Positions 47,607-55,552 of a stretch of DNA of 64,000 nucleotides are shown here, in pieces (the first letter of the stretch is position 1; the number at the start of each line of letters is the position of its first letter). The notes beneath the pieces are model-generated. The model had not been told where the DNA came from. It saw nothing but the letters and a program-made list of their open reading frames with translations, and made no database searches. The translations under genes and the position numbers were made by a program. This DNA is from Lachancea kluyveri NRRL Y-12651 (Eukaryota > Ascomycota > Saccharomycetes > Saccharomycetales > Saccharomycetaceae): the NCBI GenBank assembly GCA_000149225.2, contig CM000691.1:930001-994000 (forward strand). The letters run 5' to 3'.

Positions 47607-48689
47607 ATGATTATACAAGATGGAACTTTGGTGATTTTGATCAAAGACTTTTTTTCAAAAACTGGCTTACATCCTGGAACTTATTTCCTTCTAAAACTTG
47701 GTGATCATTCTTTGAGGTTTAACAGAGTCAAAGGTGAATTGGTTTACAAGATTAACAAAGAGGATTGTGAAAAGCCATTGCAAATGTATATGTTTCGTAG
47801 AGAGGGAAAACCTAGTGATTTTACGAAGGGCAGAAGGCGAAAGCTGATAGACCAATCTTCAGTTAAGTTATTTGAACAGCTGGAAAGTTCTCGGGATGAA
47901 ACAAGAATCGACTGGAAAGGAGTAAGGTTTTGTTTCACAACTGTTCCCATAGGATTCACAATGGATATCGAATTTTATCCCAGCGGTCCCATTCTACCAC
48001 CCAAAAGAAATCAATTTGAACAACCGAAAGAAGTGCCCTCTTCATTGCCAGTACAACACACAGAAAGAAAACCGCTACCACTTGTTCCAAAAATAGAGGA
48101 GAAGAGCAGCAAAAAGTCGAAAAGGGCACATTTCTTTCCCATTCATAGGCATATGTCTCGCAAAAAAAGTGCCAAGGAGAAGGAGGATGACATAATATAC
48201 TATCGCTCAGAGGATGTTGTTAAATATCAACAGGATGAAGCCGAACCGAAGCTGCGTCAAGAGCCAGCTTATCAGCATGGTGACATTGGCGGTGAAATAT
48301 CCACTATGCCTGGCAAAGAACCCGAAGATTTGTACAAATTCATCAAACAGAACCAATACCGGCCTGGTTTAAATGATGTGCTTCCGGTTCATACCACACC
48401 TCGGGAATTCTTCAAGTCTCCAGAAAACAGATTGAAATACGATCAGGATGTCGGTTTCCACAACTTCTTTCCCTCGAACAACGTCAGACTCACCGGTTAC
48501 CTTGGGCGTGGTAAATGGCACCAAAATCAGGTATCAGGTGCATTTTTAAGTCTCTATATGATGCCTACAACAAACCCCTTACCAGCACCTCCGCTGCCAC
48601 CAAAATGCCCGAAGAATATGTTATGGGAGGAGTATTACCTAATTAATAAAGACCAATACATCAAAGACGTCTTAAGAGACAGGTGTTAA
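47607..48689 (+). CDS. INN1-like C2-domain protein (tandem paralogue, undescribed)
   Basis: 360 residues from MIIQDGTLVILIKDFFSKTG; this is the first ATG of the frame. The N-terminal 150 residues follow the Inn1 C2 pattern step by step: GTLVILIKDF against GELIAFISRA, TYFLLKLGD against PYVILRIAH, KPLQMYMFRREGKPSDFTKG against KPLLIVEVLDETKKAPKLVG, IDWKGVRF against DDWHDLKL, and MDIEFYPSGPILPPKR against IYIELTFCPKLPPSQLRK. Pro-rich segments (KPLPLVPK; NPLPAPPLPPKCP near the end) come afterwards, as in Inn1. Basic Lys/Arg runs (KKSKRAHFF, RKKSAKEKE) lie between. Overall identity is low, so the duplication is old. I know of no S. cerevisiae counterpart at this site. Role in cytokinesis is inferred. 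Confidence 0.8.
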   Translation: MIIQDGTLVILIKDFFSKTGLHPGTYFLLKLGDHSLRFNRVKGELVYKINKEDCEKPLQMYMFRREGKPSDFTKGRRRKLIDQSSVKLFEQLESSRDETRIDWKGVRFCFTTVPIGFTMDIEFYPSGPILPPKRNQFEQPKEVPSSLPVQHTERKPLPLVPKIEEKSSKKSKRAHFFPIHRHMSRKKSAKEKEDDIIYYRSEDVVKYQQDEAEPKLRQEPAYQHGDIGGEISTMPGKEPEDLYKFIKQNQYRPGLNDVLPVHTTPREFFKSPENRLKYDQDVGFHNFFPSNNVRLTGYLGRGKWHQNQVSGAFLSLYMMPTTNPLPAPPLPPKCPKNMLWEEYYLINKDQYIKDVLRDRC

Positions 48690-48760
48690 ATAATGTACAT
48701 ATTTTTAGTTTTGTTTTGACGTCTGACGGATACATTTTCCTCTTTCCCGTGAGGTGCATT

Positions 48761-49471
48761 TCAGAAAGCAGGTTCATCCGCATATTCCTCTTCACCGCCA
48801 AAGTCATCGTCACCATCGTCGAAATATTTCTCGGCATTGTAATCATCGTCGTCATCTTCGTCGTCAAAATCGTCGTCCACGTCTTCCACATCGTTATTTT
48901 CCTCTTTGTTTTCATTATTAGCTGCTTCATCATCATCTTCAGCCAGCTCTTTCAGTTTTTCCAGCATGGACAAACCCTCTGTTTCGTCGTTTTTAGAACC
49001 ACTACCTGTAAATATGTCATCTCTTTTGTTGAAATTGGACAATGCAAGCAACTTCTTCTTATTGATACCCATGACCTGGTAGAGCTCTGGTGGGAAAATT
49101 TCCAAGTGATAGGGATGTTCATCTATGGAAGCACCGATTTTTCTTTTCTTCAAATATTTGTCAGAATAACGTTCGATGCCATCGTTAACACCATCTTCAT
49201 CAATCAACACTTTCTTTTTCTTGTCCGAACTATCAACAGAAAGGGCCATGGAGCCTGTATAAAAGGGACCGTCTTTCACAGTTTTCATAAAGTTGATGTA
49301 GGCTACCGCCACCGTCCGTTCTTTGCCAGTGTTTGGATTGTTGGCTGGCAGTGGGATCGATGGAAACTCGGTAGTTTCATTTACGCCGACATCGCCGTAG
49401 CTTAAACCAAAAGGCAAATTCCTAGAAAAGGAGTTGGATCCGCCACCTCTTCCACCTCTACCAAAACTCAT
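48761..49471 (-). CDS. RPC31: RPC31, RNA polymerase III subunit C31
   Basis: Specific subunit of RNA polymerase III, part of the C82/C34/C31 initiation subcomplex. 236 residues (251 in S. cerevisiae), starting at MSFGRGGRGGGSNSFSRNLP. The conserved LPFGLSYGDVG, the Pol III-specific middle (ERYSDKYLKKRKIGASIDEHPYHL would be the family core, about residues 120-150), and a long acidic C-terminus (DDDFDDEDDDDDYNAEKYFD) are all present. Converges with the INN1-like gene. The promoter has the RRPE/PAC-like pair. Confidence 0.96.
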   Translation of the reverse strand: MSFGRGGRGGGSNSFSRNLPFGLSYGDVGVNETTEFPSIPLPANNPNTGKERTVAVAYINFMKTVKDGPFYTGSMALSVDSSDKKKKVLIDEDGVNDGIERYSDKYLKKRKIGASIDEHPYHLEIFPPELYQVMGINKKKLLALSNFNKRDDIFTGSGSKNDETEGLSMLEKLKELAEDDDEAANNENKEENNDVEDVDDDFDDEDDDDDYNAEKYFDDGDDDFGGEEEYADEPAF

Positions 49472-49524
49472 TGTAAGGTAACTATTTCTATCTGATTGGT
49501 TACTGGAGTGCAAATAAAGCTTGA

Positions 49525-49578
49525 TCTCATCTCATCAGCATCTTTCTTGGCGCTTCATAGAATGATTCAAAAAATTTT
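49525..49578 (-). promoter_or_regulatory. PAC-like and RRPE elements of the RPC31 promoter
   Basis: TCTCATCTCATC at 49525-49536 (complement repeats GATGAG), proximal, and AAAAATTTT at 49570-49578, distal, about 55 and 100 bp before the ATG. The same bases and order occur at KRE33. Confidence 0.55.
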
Positions 49579-49697
49579 CTCTACTGTGTGTGTCGTTAAA
49601 AGCGAGACCAACAGATGCCGAGAGCTACAGCTGCTGAGTAAGAAGCCAACAGATAGAATACAGAATCAGTTAGAGCCTATTTTATACATAATCTGAC

Positions 49698-50078
49698 CTA
49701 ATCTTCAAGCAGGTCTTCGATATCCCTATCATCGTCTTGAAAACTTTGCGACTCTTGCAGTTCTCTGAATTTTTCTTCCAAAATCTTCTCCTGTCTCTTG
49801 ACTCTTTGTCTAGTCCTTTTGCCCCAGCCAAAAGAGTTATCGTTGGCAATAGCTGGGCCGTTTGGATCATCGACTAGCTCCTTCAACTTGTTTTCCTGTT
49901 TGGCCTTTTCACCTTCCTTGACCTGGTTCTGTAGTTGTCTCTTGGCCAGCTCTCTTTGCGCGATATTTCTTAGAAAGATGTAGCCACCCACAATAACAAT
50001 CAGCCTGAGCGCATGTTTTGGGTCAATTTCTGCAAATGTTTCGTATACGTTTTGGTAAACCCTGTTGATAATTTCCAT
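49698..50078 (-). CDS. PGA2: PGA2, ER membrane protein for secretory processing
   Basis: 126 residues (129 in S. cerevisiae). A short N-terminus and one membrane segment (ALRLIVIVGGYIFLRNIA, about 25-43) precede a long charged cytosolic helix (AKRQLQNQVKEGEKAKQENK) and WGKRTRQRVKRQE. S. cerevisiae Pga2 is essential and affects ER/nuclear-envelope processing of Gas1. Followed upstream by 790 bp of non-coding sequence. Confidence 0.92.
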   Translation of the reverse strand: MEIINRVYQNVYETFAEIDPKHALRLIVIVGGYIFLRNIAQRELAKRQLQNQVKEGEKAKQENKLKELVDDPNGPAIANDNSFGWGKRTRQRVKRQEKILEEKFRELQESQSFQDDDRDIEDLLED

Positions 50079-50869
50079 TCTGAATATAGTGTGCGTTTGT
50101 GTGTGTTTTCTGCCAGGACAGCTGGATGAAGAGATTTGATCTATATAGACATGAAGAGTGTTGGAAATTCGTATATATATATATTTTTCGAGTTGGTGGC
50201 AAGATTCGATAGTTACGGCAGGTCACGTGAATTAGAGCTAGGGAAAACAGCAGAGCGATAGACCTCATGAGGACCTCATAGTGTTTAAGGCTGGTTTCCC
50301 AGGTCTCCATGCTAGGTCCAAACATGCCTCGCGAGGCAGAGATCGATTTCCCGATTTATTCTTTGAACGACATTCACATCGTGTGGCGATCCGACAGTGC
50401 TTCTCAGTGCTATATCAAATCTGAAGCCGGAAAGCAGGGACAGCATGATTTACAGCATGTGACTCTGCAGCACCTGTTTTTGGCACTGGGCTTTAATTGT
50501 CACCTTGTGTTTTGTACCTTTTTTTTGCAGGTTGCATTGCCTAAACAATATATCTAGAGTACTGGCTTCATTGGCCGCGGTTGTCTACTTGATGAAAGCG
50601 TGGGTTGGCAGGCTTATAGTCTTGTGTAGATTAAAATGCAATCCGGTGACGACTAACAGCTTAGAAGTTTATATTGGATAACGCTTTGTTTTTTTCTCCC
50701 TCTCTTTTCATTCTATGCTCTATAAACAATCTTCTCCATAGATTAAATGGCTTCGACATCCAAGTGGTGCATGCCAAAAGAAAGGATTGACACTTATGTG
50801 TCAATCTTATTTCGAGTGGTGCGATACCCAGGCGTGTGGTAGCCGAACCTCAGCGTCATCAAGCTAAGA
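50079..50869. other. PGA2 upstream region
   Basis: 791 bp between the PGA2 start and the ALF1 stop. It holds a TA repeat at about 50172-50184 and the palindrome TCACGTGA. An 82-codon open frame at 50309-50557 has no recognisable similarity. Confidence 0.45.
50223..50230. promoter_or_regulatory. TCACGTGA palindrome upstream of PGA2
   Basis: A perfect Cbf1/Tye7-type E-box palindrome in GGTCACGTGAATT, 145 bp before the PGA2 ATG. Confidence 0.5.
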
Positions 50870-51604
50870 TTATAATTCATCCTCATCACTGGATAACAGC
50901 TCATCGTCGAGAAGCGGAGTAAACTTTTTACCTGTTTCGACTGATGAAGGACGCACAAAGCCACCGTAGTTTGGTTTTACAGGTCCAAAGTAGCTGGAAC
51001 CACGAAAGCTACCGTTGTTTTTGCCCACCGGCTCATCAAACTCGATACCGCACCAAATATCGGTTTCATTCAATTGGGGCACAACGCCGACGAATCTTAA
51101 CCAACCACGTCTCTCGGGCTGATCAGCGGTTTTCACCGAGCAACGCTCGTCCACAGCCAACTTCGAAGAATGTTCCTCCTGTAAAGCCCTGAGTTGATCC
51201 AGCTTAGAAGCGTATGCTGGATCAAATTTACCAAGCTTTTTCTCCTTTTTCCAATTCAATACAGAGTCAGTCCTTTGTTGGTAGGCTTTTTCCGAAAGTT
51301 TGAACTCGGCATCTGAACCGTTGTTCATATCTTCGCGTAATTGATTGGCAATAGAATTTTCATTGGTGTCTATCACAAAGATAGTCTTGAAGGAATAGTC
51401 TGTGTCGGAGATTATACCTTCACATTTGACAGGTGACTTGATTAGGTGCTTGGATCCATCGTTGGACTCAATCTCCAATTGCATGTCCTGCGGCGAAATA
51501 CCGGTACAGTCATAGAGTTTCTTGCAGAGTTGCTCCCAGGACCATTGTGGCTGCACTTCTTTACTAGTAAAACACAAATCAGAAACTATTTGAACTTGGG
51601 GCAT
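50870..51604 (-). CDS. ALF1: ALF1, tubulin cofactor B
   Basis: Alpha-tubulin folding cofactor (TBCB), 244 residues (254 in S. cerevisiae). Residues 1-85 form the ubiquitin-like domain. A coiled linker follows, and the CAP-Gly domain is C-terminal (about 165-235: RRGWLRFVGVVPQ, IWCGIEFDEPVGKNNGSFRG, FGPVKPNYGGFVRP). The GKNDG-type motif reads GKNNG, a minor change. The C-terminus DELLSSDEDEL is acidic, as usual for TBCB. Confidence 0.95.
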   Translation of the reverse strand: MPQVQIVSDLCFTSKEVQPQWSWEQLCKKLYDCTGISPQDMQLEIESNDGSKHLIKSPVKCEGIISDTDYSFKTIFVIDTNENSIANQLREDMNNGSDAEFKLSEKAYQQRTDSVLNWKKEKKLGKFDPAYASKLDQLRALQEEHSSKLAVDERCSVKTADQPERRGWLRFVGVVPQLNETDIWCGIEFDEPVGKNNGSFRGSSYFGPVKPNYGGFVRPSSVETGKKFTPLLDDELLSSDEDEL

Positions 51605-51787
51605 TGGTTCTTCTTATTCTATTACCTTGTTTTTTGTATACTGCTCCCAGTTCACAACCTTTTGACCTTCAGTGACATTTCACGAATAAGTATAAATTTT
51701 TTTTCCGTCTACTTTGGAATGTTAGTTTTGAGATTTGACCCATTACAATTTGCAAAGGCATCACCATAGCAGAAAAGCAAGCAAAAA

Positions 51788-52256
51788 ATGAGTGAGTCCG
51801 TACGTCACAAATCTATAGTACTTACCTATGCCTCTCTGAAATACTTACTAACTTCCAACTGTGTAGGAAAAGCAAACTCAGCAGCAGCAGCAGCAGCAAC
51901 AGCAGCAACAGCAGCAGCAACAGCAACAACAAAGGAGAAGATTCGAAGGTCCAAAAAGAGAAGCCATTGTTGATTTAGCAAAGTATAAAGATACGGAAAT
52001 TCGTGTGAAATTGATGGGTGGCCGTTTGGTTACCGGTGTGTTAAAAGGCTACGACCAATTGATGAATTTGGTCTTGGACAACACCATCGAGTATCTTAGG
52101 GATGCGGAAGACGACACCGTTATATTGAAGGACCAAACCAGAAATCTAGGTTTGATTGTTATTAGAGGCACTATGCTACTGACTTTGAGTCCCACAAGTG
52201 GTGCTGAAATTATAAGCAATCCTTATGAGCCATATGACAACGAGGAAGGTTTTTAA
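51788..52256 (+). CDS. LSM7: LSM7, U6/mRNA-decay Lsm ring subunit, intron-containing, polyQ N-terminus
   Basis: Subunit of the nuclear Lsm2-8 ring (U6 snRNA) and the cytoplasmic Lsm1-7 ring (decapping). Exon 1 is 51788-51799 (MSES); the intron is 51800-51866 (67 nt; 5' GTACGT, branch TACTAAC at 51846-51852, 3' GTAG); exon 2 is 51867-52256. The spliced protein is 133 residues (115 in S. cerevisiae). Exon 2 starts EKQT followed by 18 Gln codons (51879-51932), then RRRFEGPKREAIVDLAKYKD. The Sm1 motif (IRVKLMGGRLVTGVLKGYDQ) and Sm2 motif (LGLIVIRGTML) are complete. The extra length is the Gln run. S. cerevisiae LSM7 also has an early intron. Confidence 0.93.
51879..51932 (+). repeat. CAG/CAA repeat coding 18 Gln in LSM7
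   Basis: 18 in-frame Gln codons, mainly CAG interrupted by CAA, beginning 12 bp after the 3' splice site. CAG runs downstream of an acceptor add many competing AG dinucleotides. Confidence 0.95.
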
Positions 52257-53424
52257 GGAAAATAGATGTATCCATAGATTTTTAATATAGTGAGATGAAA
52301 AAACTCTGTACATTATGTTGATTTTGTTTTTTCTTATTCTTGCAACATCCGATAATAAGGTAACAAGGTTGTCAATGGTTGTGACAATTCTATGAAAAAG
52401 CTGTTTCTGAAGGGGAGCTTTTCATAGATCTCTTGAATGTGAGACAAAGCCTAACTAAAATCCTTGCCTGTTGGCCGGAGAGAATTGCTAAAAACTACAG
52501 GGTCTACTGAATGGCTGAATAGAGATAGTTTTGTTTTAATTTAGGACGTATTAATTTACATCTCCTGCATCTACATAAAAAACGCTGTATCATACTACCT
52601 CCAGCCATGACACCAAGTCACCTAAATGAGAACTAATAGAGGTCTCAAAACCAGAGTTATCCATGATGATTATTTTCGGTTTAAAACTTTGCGTAGAACC
52701 ACTTCTATACTGGTACTTGGGCCAAGCATTAGCTGCTTGGCAATCATAATTTTCACTGACAGAAATATCGACTGAAAACAGATGGGAAAGCCTTTTTTTT
52801 TTCATTTTAGGCTAACTGCTCTGACTACTCCTCCCACTTTGATCATATGCAGCTGCGGATATGTACTGTGTGTCAAGTGCAACGTGTCGCATAGGTGTTA
52901 GACCCTGAGGACAAAAGATGAAATGGGAAGTTTTACAAGGATTACAATGTAATGTCTCAGCTTGACCAGCATGATCAATTCCTTATCTACCGATCCCCTC
53001 CCGCTTCCAATTTCAACAAAATAAGCTCTAATCATCTTGTCTTGTTCATGTTTATCAACGGTTTTGATAGCAAATGCCAATAAGCCGTTACGCTACTTTT
53101 TGAATGGTTGTGAAAAAGGCATACCATGGCAGACTAGCATTCGCAAGGCAAGTAGTACCATCTCCACCGGAGAACCCTGTAAATCTTCTCAGAAACGTAG
53201 TTCTATCCTACTATTCCCGTTGGTTGTGTTATGGTTTGTCTGTTGTTCTCTGAACAGATGTCGTATCAAAATATCTCCGACGGAAGAAACCCTAATCTCC
53301 TGATACTACCAAAAAATTTTCGACAAGCTCATCGCTATATAAAACCAAGTGTCTTGAACATTTTGTAAAAGAGAAAGAAAGATATTATTTTAACCAATCA
53401 GTATAATCACACAACTACTCGGAA
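52257..53424. other. LSM7 to FUR1 intergenic region
   Basis: 1.17 kb. The right end is the FUR1 promoter. I looked for a box C/D snoRNA (ATGATGA at about 52661, CTGA at about 52757) but no terminal stem forms. No gene was recognised. Confidence 0.45.
53312..53345 (+). promoter_or_regulatory. RRPE, PAC and TATA box of FUR1
   Basis: AAAAATTTT (53312-53320, RRPE), CTCATCGC (53328-53335, an exact complement of PAC GCGATGAG) and TATATAAAA (53337-53345), 80-113 bp before the ATG. This is a textbook ribosome-biogenesis-regulon arrangement. Confidence 0.75.
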
Positions 53425-54075
53425 ATGTCCTCCGAACCTTTTAAAAACGTATACTTGCTTCCTCAAACCAACCAACTTTTGGGTCTTTACACTATTATCA
53501 GAGATAAGAAAACCAAGAGACCTGATTTCGTTTTCTACTCTGATAGAATTATCAGATTGCTGGTTGAAGAAGGTTTAAACCATCTGCCCGTTACTCCAAA
53601 CACTGTTGAAACTGATACAAATCAATCTTTCGATGGTGTTTCTTTCTTGGGTAAAATCTGCGGTGTTTCAATTGTTAGAGCTGGTGAATCCATGGAGCAA
53701 GGCTTGAGAGACTGCTGCAGATCTGTCCGCATTGGTAAGATTTTGATTCAAAGAGACGAAGAAACTGCTTTGCCAAAACTTTTCTATGAAAAGTTACCTG
53801 ATGACATTGCTGATAGATTTGTTTTCTTGCTAGACCCAATGTTGGCTACTGGTGGTAGTGCTATCATGGCTACTGAAGTCTTAATAAAGAGAGGTGTCAA
53901 ACCAGAAAGAATATTCTTTTTGAACCTAATCTGCAGCAAAGAGGGTATTGAAAACTACCATGCCAAGTTCCCAACTATTAAGATTGTCACCGGTGCCTTG
54001 GATAAGGGCTTGGACGCTAACAGGTATTTGATCCCAGGTCTAGGCGATTTTGGTGATAGATACTACTGTATCTGA
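53425..54075 (+). CDS. FUR1: FUR1, uracil phosphoribosyltransferase
   Basis: Makes UMP from uracil and PRPP in pyrimidine salvage; it is the enzyme behind 5-fluorouracil sensitivity. 216 residues, identical in length to S. cerevisiae. The PRPP-binding loop LDPMLATGGSAIMA, the uracil-binding GLGDFGDRYY at the C-terminus, and SIVRAGESMEQGLRDCCRSV are all present. Strong codon bias. Converges with ARP1 (YHR129C), preserving the S. cerevisiae pair order. Confidence 0.98.
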   Translation: MSSEPFKNVYLLPQTNQLLGLYTIIRDKKTKRPDFVFYSDRIIRLLVEEGLNHLPVTPNTVETDTNQSFDGVSFLGKICGVSIVRAGESMEQGLRDCCRSVRIGKILIQRDEETALPKLFYEKLPDDIADRFVFLLDPMLATGGSAIMATEVLIKRGVKPERIFFLNLICSKEGIENYHAKFPTIKIVTGALDKGLDANRYLIPGLGDFGDRYYCI

Positions 54076-54198
54076 AGATAATAAAAAAAACAAAAAAAAT
54101 AGATAGAGAGGATGAGTTCACTGCAATATATGTACAGTTAATTAAATAGCGATAATGCACAATATTAGAAAATGAAAGAAAACAAGTTAAGACTCACT

Positions 54199-55338
54199 TT
54201 ACATGAATCTAGAATGCACACAGTCTGGATTCTCCTGCCACTCAGACTTGGTTACCCAAATCTTTTTAAAGGTGGATAGGCCAGACAAGATAGAACCACC
54301 AATCCATGTGCTGTATTTTCTCTCAGGCGGAGCAAATATTTTGATTTTAGTTTGTGGTTCAGATAAATTCCGTAACTCCGTCAACAATCTATCACCAAAC
54401 CCAGGAAACATTGTTGTACCACCGCTCAGTACAATATTTGAGAGTAGTGCAGGCCGTAGATCTAAGTCGACTTTACTAATACTTTGGTGACACATTTCTG
54501 GTATGCTTTCAAACTCAGAGCCTATCAATTGTGGCTGGAATAATACTTCTGGAGCTCTAAACTTTTCGTTCTTCAAATCCAAAACTTTCCCATCTGGTAA
54601 CTTAAATATAGTTGAGGTTGGGGTCAAGTGATATGTTTGCTCCTCTGTAAGGGGATCTCTGGCGACATAGCATGCTTTTTCCTTTATGATACGAACTATT
54701 TCCCTTTCGCTGCTCGAAAGTAATGATACACCGGTGGTTTTCCTTAGCAGTAACTGAAGAAACTCAGTTACATCTCGACCCGCAACATCTATTCTCCTTA
54801 TCGATGAGGGCAATGAAAATCCGTCGAACACAGGGACACTGTGGCAACAACCATCACCACAATCCAATACACAGCCGGTAGTTCTTCCACTGGCATATAA
54901 TGAAAGGACTGCTTGGATAGAAACATAAACTGCAGGAACATTGAAAGTTTCAAACAACATTTCACACATTGCCTCTCTATTTTTCAATGGATTTAGAGGA
55001 GCTTCTGTGGCCAGCACAGGATGTTCTTCTATATTGTTCAGTTGTAAACTCTTATGAAAAACATGATTCCATATTAACTCCATATCCGACCAATTCTTCA
55101 CTATCCCATGTTCGAGCGGATACCTTAACTTCAAAAGCCCTCTTAGTTCCTGTGCTTGGTTCCCAATAAACTGTTCTCCTTCAAGACCACCGGCCATCAC
55201 TTTATTGTATTTAGGTGTCCCGATGAGGGAGTATTCAAAACACTTTGGTCTTTCTTCACCACTAAAGCCAGCTTTTATTATACCAGAACCATTATCTAAC
55301 ACAATTGGTTGGTTATATAATCTTTCTTCGCCACCCAT
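54199..55338 (-). CDS. ARP1: ARP1, centractin of the dynactin complex
   Basis: Actin-related protein that forms the dynactin minifilament for dynein-driven spindle positioning. 379 residues (384 in S. cerevisiae). Actin-fold nucleotide motifs: IVLDNGSGIIKAGFSGEERP, then VLDCGDGCCHSVPVFDGFSL, and LSNIVLSGGTTMFPGFGDRL near the end, with WIGGSILSGLSTFKKIWVTK at the C-terminus. The extra basic/acidic changes relative to actin match Arp1. Confidence 0.95.
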   Translation of the reverse strand: MGGEERLYNQPIVLDNGSGIIKAGFSGEERPKCFEYSLIGTPKYNKVMAGGLEGEQFIGNQAQELRGLLKLRYPLEHGIVKNWSDMELIWNHVFHKSLQLNNIEEHPVLATEAPLNPLKNREAMCEMLFETFNVPAVYVSIQAVLSLYASGRTTGCVLDCGDGCCHSVPVFDGFSLPSSIRRIDVAGRDVTEFLQLLLRKTTGVSLLSSSEREIVRIIKEKACYVARDPLTEEQTYHLTPTSTIFKLPDGKVLDLKNEKFRAPEVLFQPQLIGSEFESIPEMCHQSISKVDLDLRPALLSNIVLSGGTTMFPGFGDRLLTELRNLSEPQTKIKIFAPPERKYSTWIGGSILSGLSTFKKIWVTKSEWQENPDCVHSRFM

Positions 55339-55552
55339 TTTTGGCGTGATGTTTAAATTTATAATATGATCTTTGAAGAATGCATTTTTTATTTTTTTTT
55401 TGTTTACCTAGTTTCACGCTCGTTTTTCCCCTCCCAAACACACCTTAAAAATAAAGGAATTACTGAGAAATTAATTGGTTAAACGTAAATTTACAGTATA
55501 TAAATAGGGTATGTGTAGCAATAATACTTACAAATATCATATTACTTATCCT

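Noticed and set aside
50309-50557. 82-codon open frame upstream of PGA2
   Set aside because: No similarity recognised and odd composition; probably chance.
52661-52761. Box C (ATGATGA) and box D (CTGA) about 100 nt apart
   Set aside because: No terminal stem and no internal D' box with a guide I could match to rRNA.
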